64,000 nt of DNA from positions 1 to 64,000 of the forward strand of contig CAIRES010000065.1 of assembly GCA_903877645.1 (NCBI GenBank), in the 5' to 3' direction. This document shows positions 56,270 through 64,000 of this stretch, in pieces (position 1 is the first letter of the stretch; every line of letters starts with the position of its first letter). The position numbers and the translations under genes were made by a program. The notes below the pieces were generated by a model, which was given only the letters and a program-made list of their open reading frames with translations, did not search any database and had not been told where the DNA came from. Source of the DNA: an uncultured Bacteroidota bacterium. GTDB taxonomy: Bacteria; Bacteroidota; Bacteroidia; Chitinophagales; Chitinophagaceae.

Positions 56270-56764
56270 ATGAGCATCCCACAAACCTACACGGCCACAC
56301 GAGTGCCGTTGCGCGAAAGAATTGCACTGACTATCGTAGCTGCAATGAAACCTGTCTATTTCCTGCTGCGCCACAACCGCACCTGCTGGAGCACCACCCA
56401 GGCGGCTCTTTCTGAAATGCCTGAGGGAACATTGGGCAAAGACCTGTCAAAATTTCTACAAGCCAATGGCCTGGAACTGATGCCGAGGGCCGAATTTCAT
56501 GATGTATACCATGTGCTCTTCGGCTTTGGTACTACTATGAAAGAAGAGACATGCATACAGTTTGTGCCCTTAGGCAATGGCCGGCGCTCTATACCGTACC
56601 TCGTTACCGTCACCATATCCATCGTATTCTATCCCGAGAACTGGGAAGACTTTTACAAAGCATACAGCATAGGCCGATCCGCCCACAAATTCCACGACTG
56701 GGATTTTGAGCCTGTGTTGGGAATGAACACGCAGGAGGTGAGAAGGCGGATTGGAATCAAATGA
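56270..56764 (+). CDS. Coq4-like protein
   Basis: 164 residues related to Coq4, a metal-binding protein of ubiquinone synthesis. The Zn-motif HDxxH-x11-E is intact: HDVYHVLFGFGTTMKEE. Helical regions and FKAYSIGRSAHKF-type surroundings (YKAYSIGRSAHKFHDWDFE) match the family end. Bacteroidota use menaquinone, so a ubiquinone role is unlikely and another hydrolase or lipid-binding role is possible. The gene lies between the two DnaA-box modules, with a partial copy of its 3' end downstream. Confidence 0.75.
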   Translation: MSIPQTYTATRVPLRERIALTIVAAMKPVYFLLRHNRTCWSTTQAALSEMPEGTLGKDLSKFLQANGLELMPRAEFHDVYHVLFGFGTTMKEETCIQFVPLGNGRRSIPYLVTVTISIVFYPENWEDFYKAYSIGRSAHKFHDWDFEPVLGMNTQEVRRRIGIK

Positions 56765-56825
56765 CAGATCACCTGCAAGACACAATTCTGCAAATTCAAA
56801 AATTCCGGCCAATTCTGATTCAGAC

Positions 56826-56912
56826 AACAAATTCCACGACTGGGATTTTGAGCCTATGCTGGGTATGAGGACGGATAAAGTAAGGAACAGAATTTTTCAA
56901 AAGGCTGCCTGA
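56826..56912 (+). pseudogene. Duplicated 3' end of the Coq4-like gene
   Basis: 28 codons (KFHDWDFEPMLGMRTDKV region) match the last 28 residues of the Coq4-like gene, where the first 27 bases are identical, then ending AA and TGA. It begins without a start codon and is preceded by unrelated sequence. It is either a remnant of a second Coq4-like gene or a recombination scar. Confidence 0.8.
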
Positions 56913-57129
56913 GATATTTTTTTGCCCTCAAACCTTCACCAGCAAAGCATCTTCAGTGTTTTGGCAATAATAAATGTGGATATTTTTTGAAATTCCGTAT
57001 TGCACAATAGCTTAAATTTGTGCCGTTTTTTATTGAAATGATTACCATGATGCGGAGTGATGTTTTGGCAGGCAACTAACTTATTTTGAAATGAGTGATG
57101 CCGTCCAAGATCACTGCCTGTGCTCGTAG

Positions 57130-57240
57130 TCCACAGTGTTAAGTAATTAACTATGTGGTCTTATAGCTTATGAGTGCAGACCACACAGACTATGTGTTCT
57201 ATGTGCCTATGTGGTGGCAAATCTCGCGGGAATAACCTGC
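57130..57240. repeat. Dispersed repeat B, copy 3
   Basis: CACACAGACTATGTG, TTCTATGTGCCTATGTGG and AAATCTCGCG, shared with copies at 13240 and 31190. It is in the 778-base gap between the Coq4-like gene and purM; the rest of the gap holds the right DnaA-box module and purM promoter. Confidence 0.65.
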
Positions 57241-57353
57241 CGATGTCTGTTATGATTTCGATCTCTAAACGGTATTATGTTCATCCCTGGAAGAAAACTT
57301 AACCTTTTATGGAAGTTTTATTCACCATTTGGTAAAGGCAATGGGCCCAAAAG

Positions 57354-57468
57354 TGAGCAAATATTGCGCAAAAGTGTGCAAAAAGTGAGCAAACTTTATC
57401 CACAAGAACGAACTTAACTCATTGATTATCATTAAAAAGGTGAGCAATAAAAAAATGAGTTATCCACA
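57354..57468 (+). other. DnaA-box/iteron module, right copy, plus second DnaA box
   Basis: TGAGCA, TGCGCA, TGTGCA, TGAGCA at 57354, 57365, 57375, 57386 (steps 11, 10, 11); 4 bases; DnaA box TTATCCACA (57396-57404); 16 bases; ATTGATTATCAT (57421-57432); 7 bases; GTGAGCAAT (57440-57448). A second perfect DnaA box lies at 57460-57468, ahead of purM. The left copy is inverted at 55816-55910 with the same internal spacings. AT-rich sequence follows the box. Confidence 0.9.
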
Positions 57469-57511
57469 TGGTAAAATATCTTTTGGCCGCGTATTTGCCC
57501 GCCCAAAACAT

Positions 57512-57519
57512 TACTTTTG
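57512..57519 (+). promoter_or_regulatory. -7 box of purM
   Basis: TACTTTTG, exact TAnnTTTG match, ends 23 bases before the ATG at 57543. A good -33 box is not obvious. Confidence 0.6.
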
Positions 57520-57542
57520 CCTCATTAATCATAAGTAGTCAG

Positions 57543-58715
57543 ATGTCGGAGAACAACAGGTATAACCTTCGCGGGGTATCAGCGCAGAAAGAAGATGTAC
57601 ATAAGGCGGTAGCCAAGCTGGATAAGGGACTTTTCCCGAATGCCTTCTGTAAGGTATACCCCGACTATTGGGGCAATGACCCTGCTTACTGCAACCTCCT
57701 GCATGCCGATGGTGCAGGCACCAAATCTAGTCTTGCCTATCTATACTGGAAGGAAACCGGCGATATGAGTGTATGGCAGGGCATAGCCATAGACAGCATA
57801 GTAATGAATACTGATGACCTGCTGTGCGTAGGCGCGGTAGGGCCGTACACTTACAGCAGTACCATTGGGCGCAACAAGCACCTGGTGCCGGGCGAGGTGA
57901 TCTCGGCCATTATCAATGGCACACAGGCTTACTTTGATAAACTGAAGGAATATGGCATAGAAGCCCACCTGCTGGGCGGCGAAACTGCCGACGTGGGTGA
58001 TGTAGTACGCACAGTGATAGTAGATGGCACCATGGGCTGCCGCATGCGTCGCGATAGGTTGGTAACTACCGAGAACATGGTACCCGGTGATGTAGTAGTG
58101 TCGCTCGCCAGCTATGGCCAGGCCACCTACGAGGATGAGTATAACAGTGGCATGGGCAGCAATGGCCTCACCAGCGCCCGCCACGAAATGCTGCACAAAG
58201 CATACAAAACAAAATACCCGGAGAGTGTAGACCCCAACTTGCCCGATGAAGTAGTGTACAACGGCAAGTACAGCCTTACAGATGCTACAGAAACACCGCT
58301 GAATGTGGGCAAGATGATATTATCACCCACGCGCACTTATGCACCGGTGGTGCTGCAGGTGCTGGCGCAGCATTTCGATAAGATACATGGCATCATTCAT
58401 TGCAGTGGCGGAGGGCAAAGCAAGTGCCTGCACTATCTGCCAAAGCCGCTAAGGGTGGTGAAGAACAATTTATTGCCCATTCCTCCGTTATTCAGGATGA
58501 TACAGGAGAGTGCAGGGACGGACTGGAAGGAAATGTACCAGGTCTTCAATATGGGCCAGCGACTGGAGATATTTACCGATAAGGACACAGCGGCCGGCAT
58601 TATAGAGATAGCTAAAAGCTTTAATATAGATGCGCAGATAAGCGGCTATGTGGAGCAGGCTGAGAAAAAAGAGGTAGTGATAGAGAGTGAAAAGGGGATT
58701 TTTTCTTATTCGTAA
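57543..58715 (+). CDS. purM: AIR synthase (phosphoribosylformylglycinamidine cyclo-ligase) family protein
   Basis: 390 residues of the PurM/AIR synthase family in the Bacteroidota form: LHADGAGTKSSLAYLY (ATP loop), DSIVMNTDDLLCVGA, HLLGGETADVGD, GQATYEDEYNSGMGSNGLTSARHEM and HCSGGGQSKCL. It cyclises FGAM to AIR in purine synthesis. The ATG at 57543 is used because the upstream extension would overlap the promoter. The DnaA boxes lie just upstream. Confidence 0.9.
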   Translation: MSENNRYNLRGVSAQKEDVHKAVAKLDKGLFPNAFCKVYPDYWGNDPAYCNLLHADGAGTKSSLAYLYWKETGDMSVWQGIAIDSIVMNTDDLLCVGAVGPYTYSSTIGRNKHLVPGEVISAIINGTQAYFDKLKEYGIEAHLLGGETADVGDVVRTVIVDGTMGCRMRRDRLVTTENMVPGDVVVSLASYGQATYEDEYNSGMGSNGLTSARHEMLHKAYKTKYPESVDPNLPDEVVYNGKYSLTDATETPLNVGKMILSPTRTYAPVVLQVLAQHFDKIHGIIHCSGGGQSKCLHYLPKPLRVVKNNLLPIPPLFRMIQESAGTDWKEMYQVFNMGQRLEIFTDKDTAAGIIEIAKSFNIDAQISGYVEQAEKKEVVIESEKGIFSYS

Positions 58716-58770
58716 TAGTTTGGCACTATATGTGCTGTGTAAGAATGAACCAAAATGAAAAACACCACAT

Positions 58771-59631
58771 ATGCGATCGATTACTCTTTTGTGCGCCGTG
58801 CTGCTGGCAAGCCCTTTGCTGGCTACCGCGCAGGATAAGATATACAAAACCGACGGTGCCATCATTAACGCCAAGGTAAAAACCGTGGGCACCAATACGG
58901 TGACCTACAAGAAATACGATAACCCCACAGGCCCCGACTATACGATTCTCAAAAAAGAGATCAGCAGCATAACCTACGAAACAGGCGGGCAGGATAACTT
59001 TAAAGCTCCCGGTGATACAGATGCCAAAATTGGCCATAGTCGTGTAGCCTATGGCAAGAATATCCTCTCTTTCACGCCGTTGGCCTATAGTGCATCATTG
59101 GATGGCAGTATAAACGATGCGGGTATCGGCATTACTTACGAGCGGCAACTGGATAAGTTCGGGCACATCAGCTTCAACCTGCCGGTGATGATGAACTTCT
59201 CATCAAGCAAAGACTTTAATAACTACGATTATAATTATACAGGCGGTGTACAGGTCACTTATCCTTCCTATCACTCCTTCTTCATTATGCCGGGGCTGAA
59301 GTTTTACCCGGCCGGCAGTAAAGAAATGGTGCGGTATTCATTAGGGGCTGCTTTGTTTGCAGGGTTCGGGTCGGAGCCGTATGCTGTTTACGAATACAAT
59401 AATTATTCTGCAACGAGCAGTTATAACCCCACAGGTGATTATCGTTATGCCATGTATGGCCTCATGATCTCTAACTCCATCAATATATCTGTATCCAGGC
59501 ACGTATATATGGCTTTGGACCTTAGTGCAGGTATTCCTATCTCCGACAACCGGCATGCTAATAGTGACCAGATAGATCAACTGGCAACGCCATTCATACA
59601 GTTTGCTTTTAAAGGGGGATACAGGTTTTAA
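58771..59631 (+). CDS. Outer-membrane protein paralogue 1, unknown function
   Basis: 286 residues: signal peptide (1-20), an N-terminal region QDKIYKTDGAIINAKVKTVG followed by YKKYDNPTGPDYTI, then a barrel-like C-terminus ending GGYRF. The C-terminal phenylalanine is typical of outer-membrane barrels. Paralogue of the next gene, about one-third similar with a strongly conserved first 60 residues. Function unknown. Confidence 0.7.
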   Translation: MRSITLLCAVLLASPLLATAQDKIYKTDGAIINAKVKTVGTNTVTYKKYDNPTGPDYTILKKEISSITYETGGQDNFKAPGDTDAKIGHSRVAYGKNILSFTPLAYSASLDGSINDAGIGITYERQLDKFGHISFNLPVMMNFSSSKDFNNYDYNYTGGVQVTYPSYHSFFIMPGLKFYPAGSKEMVRYSLGAALFAGFGSEPYAVYEYNNYSATSSYNPTGDYRYAMYGLMISNSINISVSRHVYMALDLSAGIPISDNRHANSDQIDQLATPFIQFAFKGGYRF

Positions 59632-59667
59632 CGGATTATTTCAAAACGATATTCAAACTCATATTTT

Positions 59668-60525
59668 ATGCGAACAAAGATCATACTACTTTCTGCTGCT
59701 GCGTTGTGCCTTACAATGGCTGCGCAAGCACAGGATAAGATCATTAAAACTAATGGCGACACCATACTGGCCAAAGTAAAAACGGTAGGGGTGAAGACGA
59801 TCACCTATCAACGGTCTGGAAGTCAATCGGAGCCGGAATACACTATTGCCAAAGCGGACGTGGAAAAGATCGTATTGGAGAACGGCAGCGTAGATCCTAT
59901 GGATATGATGACGGGCGGACGTCCGCGCAGGCCACACAGGCCATCCAGGCCCATGCGCCATATGAGAGATAGTGAGGAAAAGGAAACTGAAAAAATAAAA
60001 TACGAATCCAATGTGCTGGCATTAGCGCCACTTCAGTTTACAGAAAATGGCCTGGGCTTCAGCCTCAGCTACGAACGCGCATTAGATAAAAGGGGTATCG
60101 TTGCCTTTTACCTCCCGGTAATGGCCACGTTCAATCTCAATAATGGTACTTATTACAACTACACCGCCGGTGTGTACCAAAATTCGCCTACCGATATGAT
60201 GGTCTATGCTATGCCCGGTATCAAGGTATATCCTACAGGCTCGCAGGGCTTTGTAAAATATGCGGTAGGGCCATCATTGGTAATAGCCAGTGGACAGAAG
60301 AGTGGGGAAGTAGGTAACTACCTTGGCACCAGTACAGAGCAAACGCAAACCCATTTCCTGTTGGGCATGGTCATCAATAACTCAGTGAATTTTAATCCCA
60401 GCGAGCACGTCTATCTCGGCCTTGAATTAGGCCTTGGTTTTACTTACCTCAATCGTGTTGGCGGCCTCAACCAGGACACGAACGGACTGGTGCAGGGTAG
60501 CTTTAAGATAGGGTATAGATTTTGA
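59668..60525 (+). CDS. Outer-membrane protein paralogue 2, unknown function
   Basis: 285 residues: signal peptide (1-21), QDKIIKTNGDTILAKVKTVG (compare paralogue 1), a proline/arginine-rich linker (GGRPRRPHRPSRPMRHMR), then barrel-like strands and a terminal IGYRF. It lies 36 bases after paralogue 1, so they are probably cotranscribed. The linker is unique to this copy. Confidence 0.7.
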   Translation: MRTKIILLSAAALCLTMAAQAQDKIIKTNGDTILAKVKTVGVKTITYQRSGSQSEPEYTIAKADVEKIVLENGSVDPMDMMTGGRPRRPHRPSRPMRHMRDSEEKETEKIKYESNVLALAPLQFTENGLGFSLSYERALDKRGIVAFYLPVMATFNLNNGTYYNYTAGVYQNSPTDMMVYAMPGIKVYPTGSQGFVKYAVGPSLVIASGQKSGEVGNYLGTSTEQTQTHFLLGMVINNSVNFNPSEHVYLGLELGLGFTYLNRVGGLNQDTNGLVQGSFKIGYRF

Positions 60526-60527
60526 TT

Positions 60528-60562
60528 AGCTGATGCCGTAATTAGCTGATTAGCTAATTGTA
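60528..60562. repeat. AGCTGATTAGCTAAT-type intergenic repeat, copy 2
   Basis: ATTAGCTGATGCCGTAATTAGCTGATTAGCTAAT-like units directly after the second outer-membrane gene, matching the unit at 52590-52681. Confidence 0.7.
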
Positions 60563-60586
60563 TGCCTTTGATGCCTAAGGATAACA

Positions 60587-60613
60587 AAGAAACCCGCAAT
60601 GTGCGGGCTTCTT
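60587..60613. terminator. Terminator between convergent genes
   Basis: Arms AAGAAACCCGCA and TGCGGGCTTCTT around a 3-base loop, one mismatch, followed by AAATTTA; between an outer-membrane gene and the lipoprotein gene. Confidence 0.8.
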
Positions 60614-60662
60614 AAATTTACAGGGGCTGAGCCAAATGTGTACTTTATTTTGTTATCGTTCC

Positions 60663-61229
60663 TTAGTTCAGCGGATTAGCAATGACATGGAATACTGCGG
60701 GTATGTTCAGTACTTCGCCTGCCAGTGGGGTAGCATTGATATGGGCTTGCAGGCGCATGTATATGGTATCTGCCGTATAGTAGTTTTTCAGGTTCACATC
60801 CGTATTGGTATATAGGTCGAGGGTCGTAGCGCCTTTAGGAATGTTGACCTCATAGGCTATAAGCGCTTCGGGCTGTGTTTTGGTTGAAATGAATACATAC
60901 ACACTGTCCAGGAAATCAAAGTTGCCCGCAGAGGGCTGCATGATCTGTAATTGCAGGCTTTTGAGGTCTACGCTGGTCACCAGGTTGGTAGCAGAGCCAT
61001 ATTGCGACAGGTATTGCTGCGAATTGGTGGCTACTGCCATAGCAGGGAATGGTAATTCAAGTCCGCCGGGAGGTAAAGCCACAGATTGGATATAGCCGGG
61101 TATAGAAGGTACTATCACCTGTTCTGAGATAGGCTCGTCGAATGTGATATTGGCCAGTTGCTTCAGTTTGTTGCACCCTGTGGCTATAATGGCGAAAGCG
61201 ACGCCGGTGATGAGCATGATCTTTTTCAT
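60663..61229 (-). CDS. Putative lipoprotein, unknown function
   Basis: 188 residues with a lipoprotein signal peptide and lipobox ATGC (Cys about residue 19). Mature part starts FDEPISEQVIVPSIPG, has strand-rich sequence and a late IYMRLQAHINATPLAG. Resembles small secreted proteins of Bacteroidota, but no known family. Alone, with mtaB divergent upstream. Confidence 0.65.
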   Translation of the reverse strand: MKKIMLITGVAFAIIATGCNKLKQLANITFDEPISEQVIVPSIPGYIQSVALPPGGLELPFPAMAVATNSQQYLSQYGSATNLVTSVDLKSLQLQIMQPSAGNFDFLDSVYVFISTKTQPEALIAYEVNIPKGATTLDLYTNTDVNLKNYYTADTIYMRLQAHINATPLAGEVLNIPAVFHVIANPLN

Positions 61230-61385
61230 GGTAATAGTGTTAGTTCATAGAACATAAGGCAAAAGCTGTGCCACAAGATGTTATTTATCTTAAAGCGGTC
61301 GCGAAGCAGCAATATCAGTATACAAGGCACTACATGCAAATGACATAATCATTACAATAGCGAAAGTATATCGGTGGAGATTCCT

Positions 61386-61393
61386 TAATTTTG
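61386..61393 (+). promoter_or_regulatory. -7 box of mtaB
   Basis: TAATTTTG, exact match to TAnnTTTG, 27 bases before the mtaB ATG. Confidence 0.6.
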
Positions 61394-61420
61394 CCCTCCT
61401 TTATCGGGTAATTTTATTTA

Positions 61421-62701
61421 ATGAGTAAAACAGTAGCATTTCACACATTGGGTTGCAAGCTCAACTATTCCGAGACCTCTACACTGAGCAGGTCTTTGGA
61501 AGCAGAAGGCTTTGTGAAGAAGGATTTTGAAGATGCCGCAGATGTGTATGTGATCAATACCTGTTCGGTAACCGATAATGCCGATAAAGAGTGCCGCATG
61601 CTGGTGCGCCGCATACAAAGGCGGGCGCCTGATGCTATGGTGGTGATAACAGGCTGCTATGCCCAATTGAAGCCGGAAGAGATAGCCAAAATAGAGGGTG
61701 TAGACCTGGTGCTGGGTGCGGCAGAGAAATTCAATCTTGCAGCACATCTAAAGGAAATAAGCAAAGGCCCTGCGGATGGCGGTGGCGCAAAAATATGCTC
61801 CTGTGATATTGAAGATGTGGCCGGGTTCAATAGTTCTTACTCTCTCAGCGACCGCACACGTACCTTTCTGAAAGTGCAGGATGGCTGCGACTATAATTGC
61901 AGCTTCTGCACCATACCCCTTGCGCGTGGCCACAGCCGCAGCGATAGTATAGAAGGCGTGCTGAACAATATGCGCGAACTATCTGGTACGGGTACTAAAG
62001 AGATCGTGTTAACCGGTATCAACCTGGGCGACTTTGGCAAGGGCTACGATGGTGGCAAAACAAAGGAGACCACTTTCTATGACCTGGTGCAGGAGATGGA
62101 TAAGGAAGAGGGTATAGACCGCATACGTATCTCCTCTATAGAGCCCAACTTGCTTACTAATGAGATAATAGAGTTTGTGGCGCAGTCGCGGAGGTTCATG
62201 CCGCACTTTCATATACCGCTACAGAGTGGCAGCGACAAGATACTGGGGCTGATGCGCCGCCGTTATCGCCGCGACTTGTATGCCGAGCGGGTAGCCTACA
62301 TCAAGCAATTGATGCCGCATTGCTGCATAGGGGTGGATGTGATCGTAGGCTTTCCGGGCGAGACGGATGATGATTTTAAAGAGACTTTCGATTTCCTGCA
62401 CGATCTGGATATAAGCTACTTGCACGTGTTCACTTATTCGGAGCGCGATAATACCCTTGCAGCAGATATGAAGCCTGTGGTGCCGGTACACATACGCAAT
62501 GAGCGCAACAAAGCGCTGCGCAACCTCTCTTACCAGAAGATGCAGTACTTCACAGCGCAGCATCAGGGTAGCCGCCGCAATGTGTTGTTTGAGTATGCAC
62601 CAAAGAATGGTATGGTGGAAGGGTATTCTGATAATTATGTGAAAGTGCAGACCATGTACAACGCCGATATATTGAATAAAGTGATCGAGTGGGAATTGTA
62701 A
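61421..62701 (+). CDS. mtaB: tRNA t6A37 C2-methylthiotransferase MtaB
   Basis: 426 residues of a radical-SAM methylthiotransferase that converts t6A37 to ms2t6A37. An N-terminal UPF0004 domain has auxiliary-cluster cysteines C12, C48 and C79; the radical-SAM cluster is GCDYNCSFC (C156, C160, C163); a TRAM-like end follows. HFHIPLQSGSDKILGLMRR is a family signature. TsaD, which makes the t6A substrate, is encoded at 36.5 kb. Confidence 0.95.
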   Translation: MSKTVAFHTLGCKLNYSETSTLSRSLEAEGFVKKDFEDAADVYVINTCSVTDNADKECRMLVRRIQRRAPDAMVVITGCYAQLKPEEIAKIEGVDLVLGAAEKFNLAAHLKEISKGPADGGGAKICSCDIEDVAGFNSSYSLSDRTRTFLKVQDGCDYNCSFCTIPLARGHSRSDSIEGVLNNMRELSGTGTKEIVLTGINLGDFGKGYDGGKTKETTFYDLVQEMDKEEGIDRIRISSIEPNLLTNEIIEFVAQSRRFMPHFHIPLQSGSDKILGLMRRRYRRDLYAERVAYIKQLMPHCCIGVDVIVGFPGETDDDFKETFDFLHDLDISYLHVFTYSERDNTLAADMKPVVPVHIRNERNKALRNLSYQKMQYFTAQHQGSRRNVLFEYAPKNGMVEGYSDNYVKVQTMYNADILNKVIEWEL

Positions 62702-62719
62702 GCAATTAAATTTACACGC

Positions 62720-64000
62720 ATGAAGCAGTTGCTCTTTCTTGTTTTTATGGGTATGTCCGTAGCGGGGAATACGCAAACTATGCGGTCAAAGAGTGCAGAC
62801 CTGCAAAATGCTGCCGGCAAACTGGAACCTTCGTTCATTAAATTTGACGAAGTTATAGAGAACGGTGGCCTTGATGATGGGATCAACACATTGGTGCGCC
62901 GGGCCAATACTGAGGCCGATAAGTTTATTGTCAGTAATTACCTTTATAATATAGATACCACTGCTTCGTACAAACTGGGCAAAGAAGCATATACAGCCGA
63001 TAGCAGTTGCATCGAATTTATATTTGGGTATGCCCGCCAACTACAGCGGAAGGGTAGGTATGCAGATGCAGCAAGGCTATACGAAAAATGTATGCAGGAG
63101 ACACCTTCCGACCTGTCGGGCCTTGTATGGCTTACAGACTGTTATATGAACATAGGCAAGGACTCAGAGGCATTGGCCACGTGGGACAGCGCAAACTATG
63201 TTCAGCACCATACCGCTATTGACAAAGCGATATGGGCAATATACGGCAAGGCCACTCTATACCGTATGCGCGATAGCTATCGTAAAGAAGTGGCGGAGGG
63301 GAAAACAGCCGCTATATTCCCGTTGATCATGCAAGACATGATGTGGGAACTGGACTGGTGGAATTTTACCTCCAACGAAAAATTCCTCAATGCGGATATG
63401 CGCCTGGCCAAGAGTAAGTGCAGCAGCGATGATTACGACCTGTTAATGGTGTACACAAAGGTCAAAAAGCTTTCGGCAAATGAGGCTAATGCAGATTCTA
63501 TACGTATGATACTGGAGCAGCATGGCCTGCTGCTGGGGGCAGGCAAGTTGCCTAAGGATGGCAATATTGCCTCAGATCTGCTGCGGATCTGCTTCATGTA
63601 TCATTTGCTGACCGAGATGCCGTTTTACAATTTGCATGGCGAGGAAGTGCATCAGGCAGCCTTAAAAACAAAGGATAAAGACCTGCTGAACATATATGCT
63701 TATTTGCAGGCTAATGTATATGGCAAGGTAGATCCCCTGATTGACAAAATGGGCTGGACAGACTTTAAAGATGAGCGTTTTGCGGTGAGTTATTTTATCG
63801 GCAAAAAAGAAAAGAACCGGTCAGATGACCCGGAATTGCAGCAGGCGCTCCGGCTTTTTCCGCGATGTTCTGCGCTTTACTGGATACTCACTAATTGCGC
63901 CAAGAACGAGAAAAAGGCCATGCGGCCTTACCTCACCGAGCTCATCAAAAGAGAGTTCAGAACCCTGGGCAGCGATCCCGATAAATTTGGCAATTCGCTG
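62720..64000 (+). CDS. Secreted TPR-like protein, partial (runs past window end)
   Basis: The frame opens at ATG 62720, 18 bases after mtaB, and is open for 427 codons to the window edge, so its end is not seen. Signal peptide about 1-20 (MGMSVAGNTQ). A TPR-like region (KLGKEAYTADSSCIEFIFGYARQ onward: YADAARLYEKCMQ, DSEALATWDSA) is followed by helical sequence. Function unknown. Confidence 0.75.
   Translation, partial: MKQLLFLVFMGMSVAGNTQTMRSKSADLQNAAGKLEPSFIKFDEVIENGGLDDGINTLVRRANTEADKFIVSNYLYNIDTTASYKLGKEAYTADSSCIEFIFGYARQLQRKGRYADAARLYEKCMQETPSDLSGLVWLTDCYMNIGKDSEALATWDSANYVQHHTAIDKAIWAIYGKATLYRMRDSYRKEVAEGKTAAIFPLIMQDMMWELDWWNFTSNEKFLNADMRLAKSKCSSDDYDLLMVYTKVKKLSANEANADSIRMILEQHGLLLGAGKLPKDGNIASDLLRICFMYHLLTEMPFYNLHGEEVHQAALKTKDKDLLNIYAYLQANVYGKVDPLIDKMGWTDFKDERFAVSYFIGKKEKNRSDDPELQQALRLFPRCSALYWILTNCAKNEKKAMRPYLTELIKREFRTLGSDPDKFGNSL

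Overview
The window looks like chromosomal DNA of a Bacteroidota bacterium, most likely Chitinophagales/Chitinophagaceae. Evidence: two PorP/SprF-type outer-membrane proteins and a protein with a C-terminal type IX secretion sorting domain; Bacteroidota-style -7 promoter boxes (TAnnTTTG) in front of many genes with little Shine-Dalgarno signal; CoaX next to LptC; BamA followed by two Skp/OmpH chaperones; PurM, CcmC/CcmD and GdhA of the Bacteroidota kind. No rRNA, tRNA, CRISPR array, integrase or intact insertion sequence was found.

Layout. 1-0.6 kb: decaying remnants (truncated MFS gene, a possible C-terminal fragment). 0.6-7.7 kb: beta-hydroxyacid-dehydrogenase-like enzyme, coaX-OMP-lptC operon, GAF histidine kinase, Ldh2-family dehydrogenase, LpxL-like acyltransferase. 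8-8.5 kb: toxin-antitoxin pair with the toxin broken by an amber codon. 8.9-13 kb: dut, nucleotidyltransferase, TPR protein, DUF4292 lipoprotein. 13.5-15.8 kb: tandem PorP/SprF paralogues. 15.8-20.1 kb: 3-methyladenine glycosylase, RsmI-like methylase, GT2, hydrolase, Kir-type K+ channel. 20.3-25.9 kb: REP-like palindrome, PLP enzyme, small secreted proteins, response regulator and an amber-interrupted histidine kinase. 26-31 kb: cytochrome c assembly (ccmC, ccmD), gdhA, aconitase. 31.7-36.4 kb: uppS-bamA-skp-skp envelope operon. 36.4-40.3 kb: tsaD-trmN6, a coupled Xre-type antitoxin/RES toxin/membrane protein operon, transaldolase. 40.4 kb: SRP RNA on the minus strand with promoter and terminator. 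40.8-46.9 kb: large PKD-repeat T9SS cargo plus OmpA/TSP3 protein. 47-55.8 kb: an amber-interrupted Rossmann pseudogene, acyl-CoA dehydrogenase, CorC-like protein, 3-hydroxyanthranilate dioxygenase, PPK2, and a secreted protein with a caspase-like C-terminus. 55.8-57.5 kb: two inverted copies of a DnaA-box/iteron module around a Coq4-like gene. 57.5-64 kb: purM, tandem paralogous outer-membrane proteins, a lipoprotein, mtaB and a TPR protein running off the edge.

Most genes are housekeeping or envelope functions (isoprenoid carrier, BAM complex, LPS transport, lipid acylation, T9SS). The most notable signals are the precisely spaced inverted DnaA-box/iteron modules (candidate origin or DnaA-binding locus), the caspase-like secreted protein, three otherwise intact genes each cut by one in-frame TAG, and several families of dispersed intergenic repeats. 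All functional assignments come from reading motifs; no database search was run.
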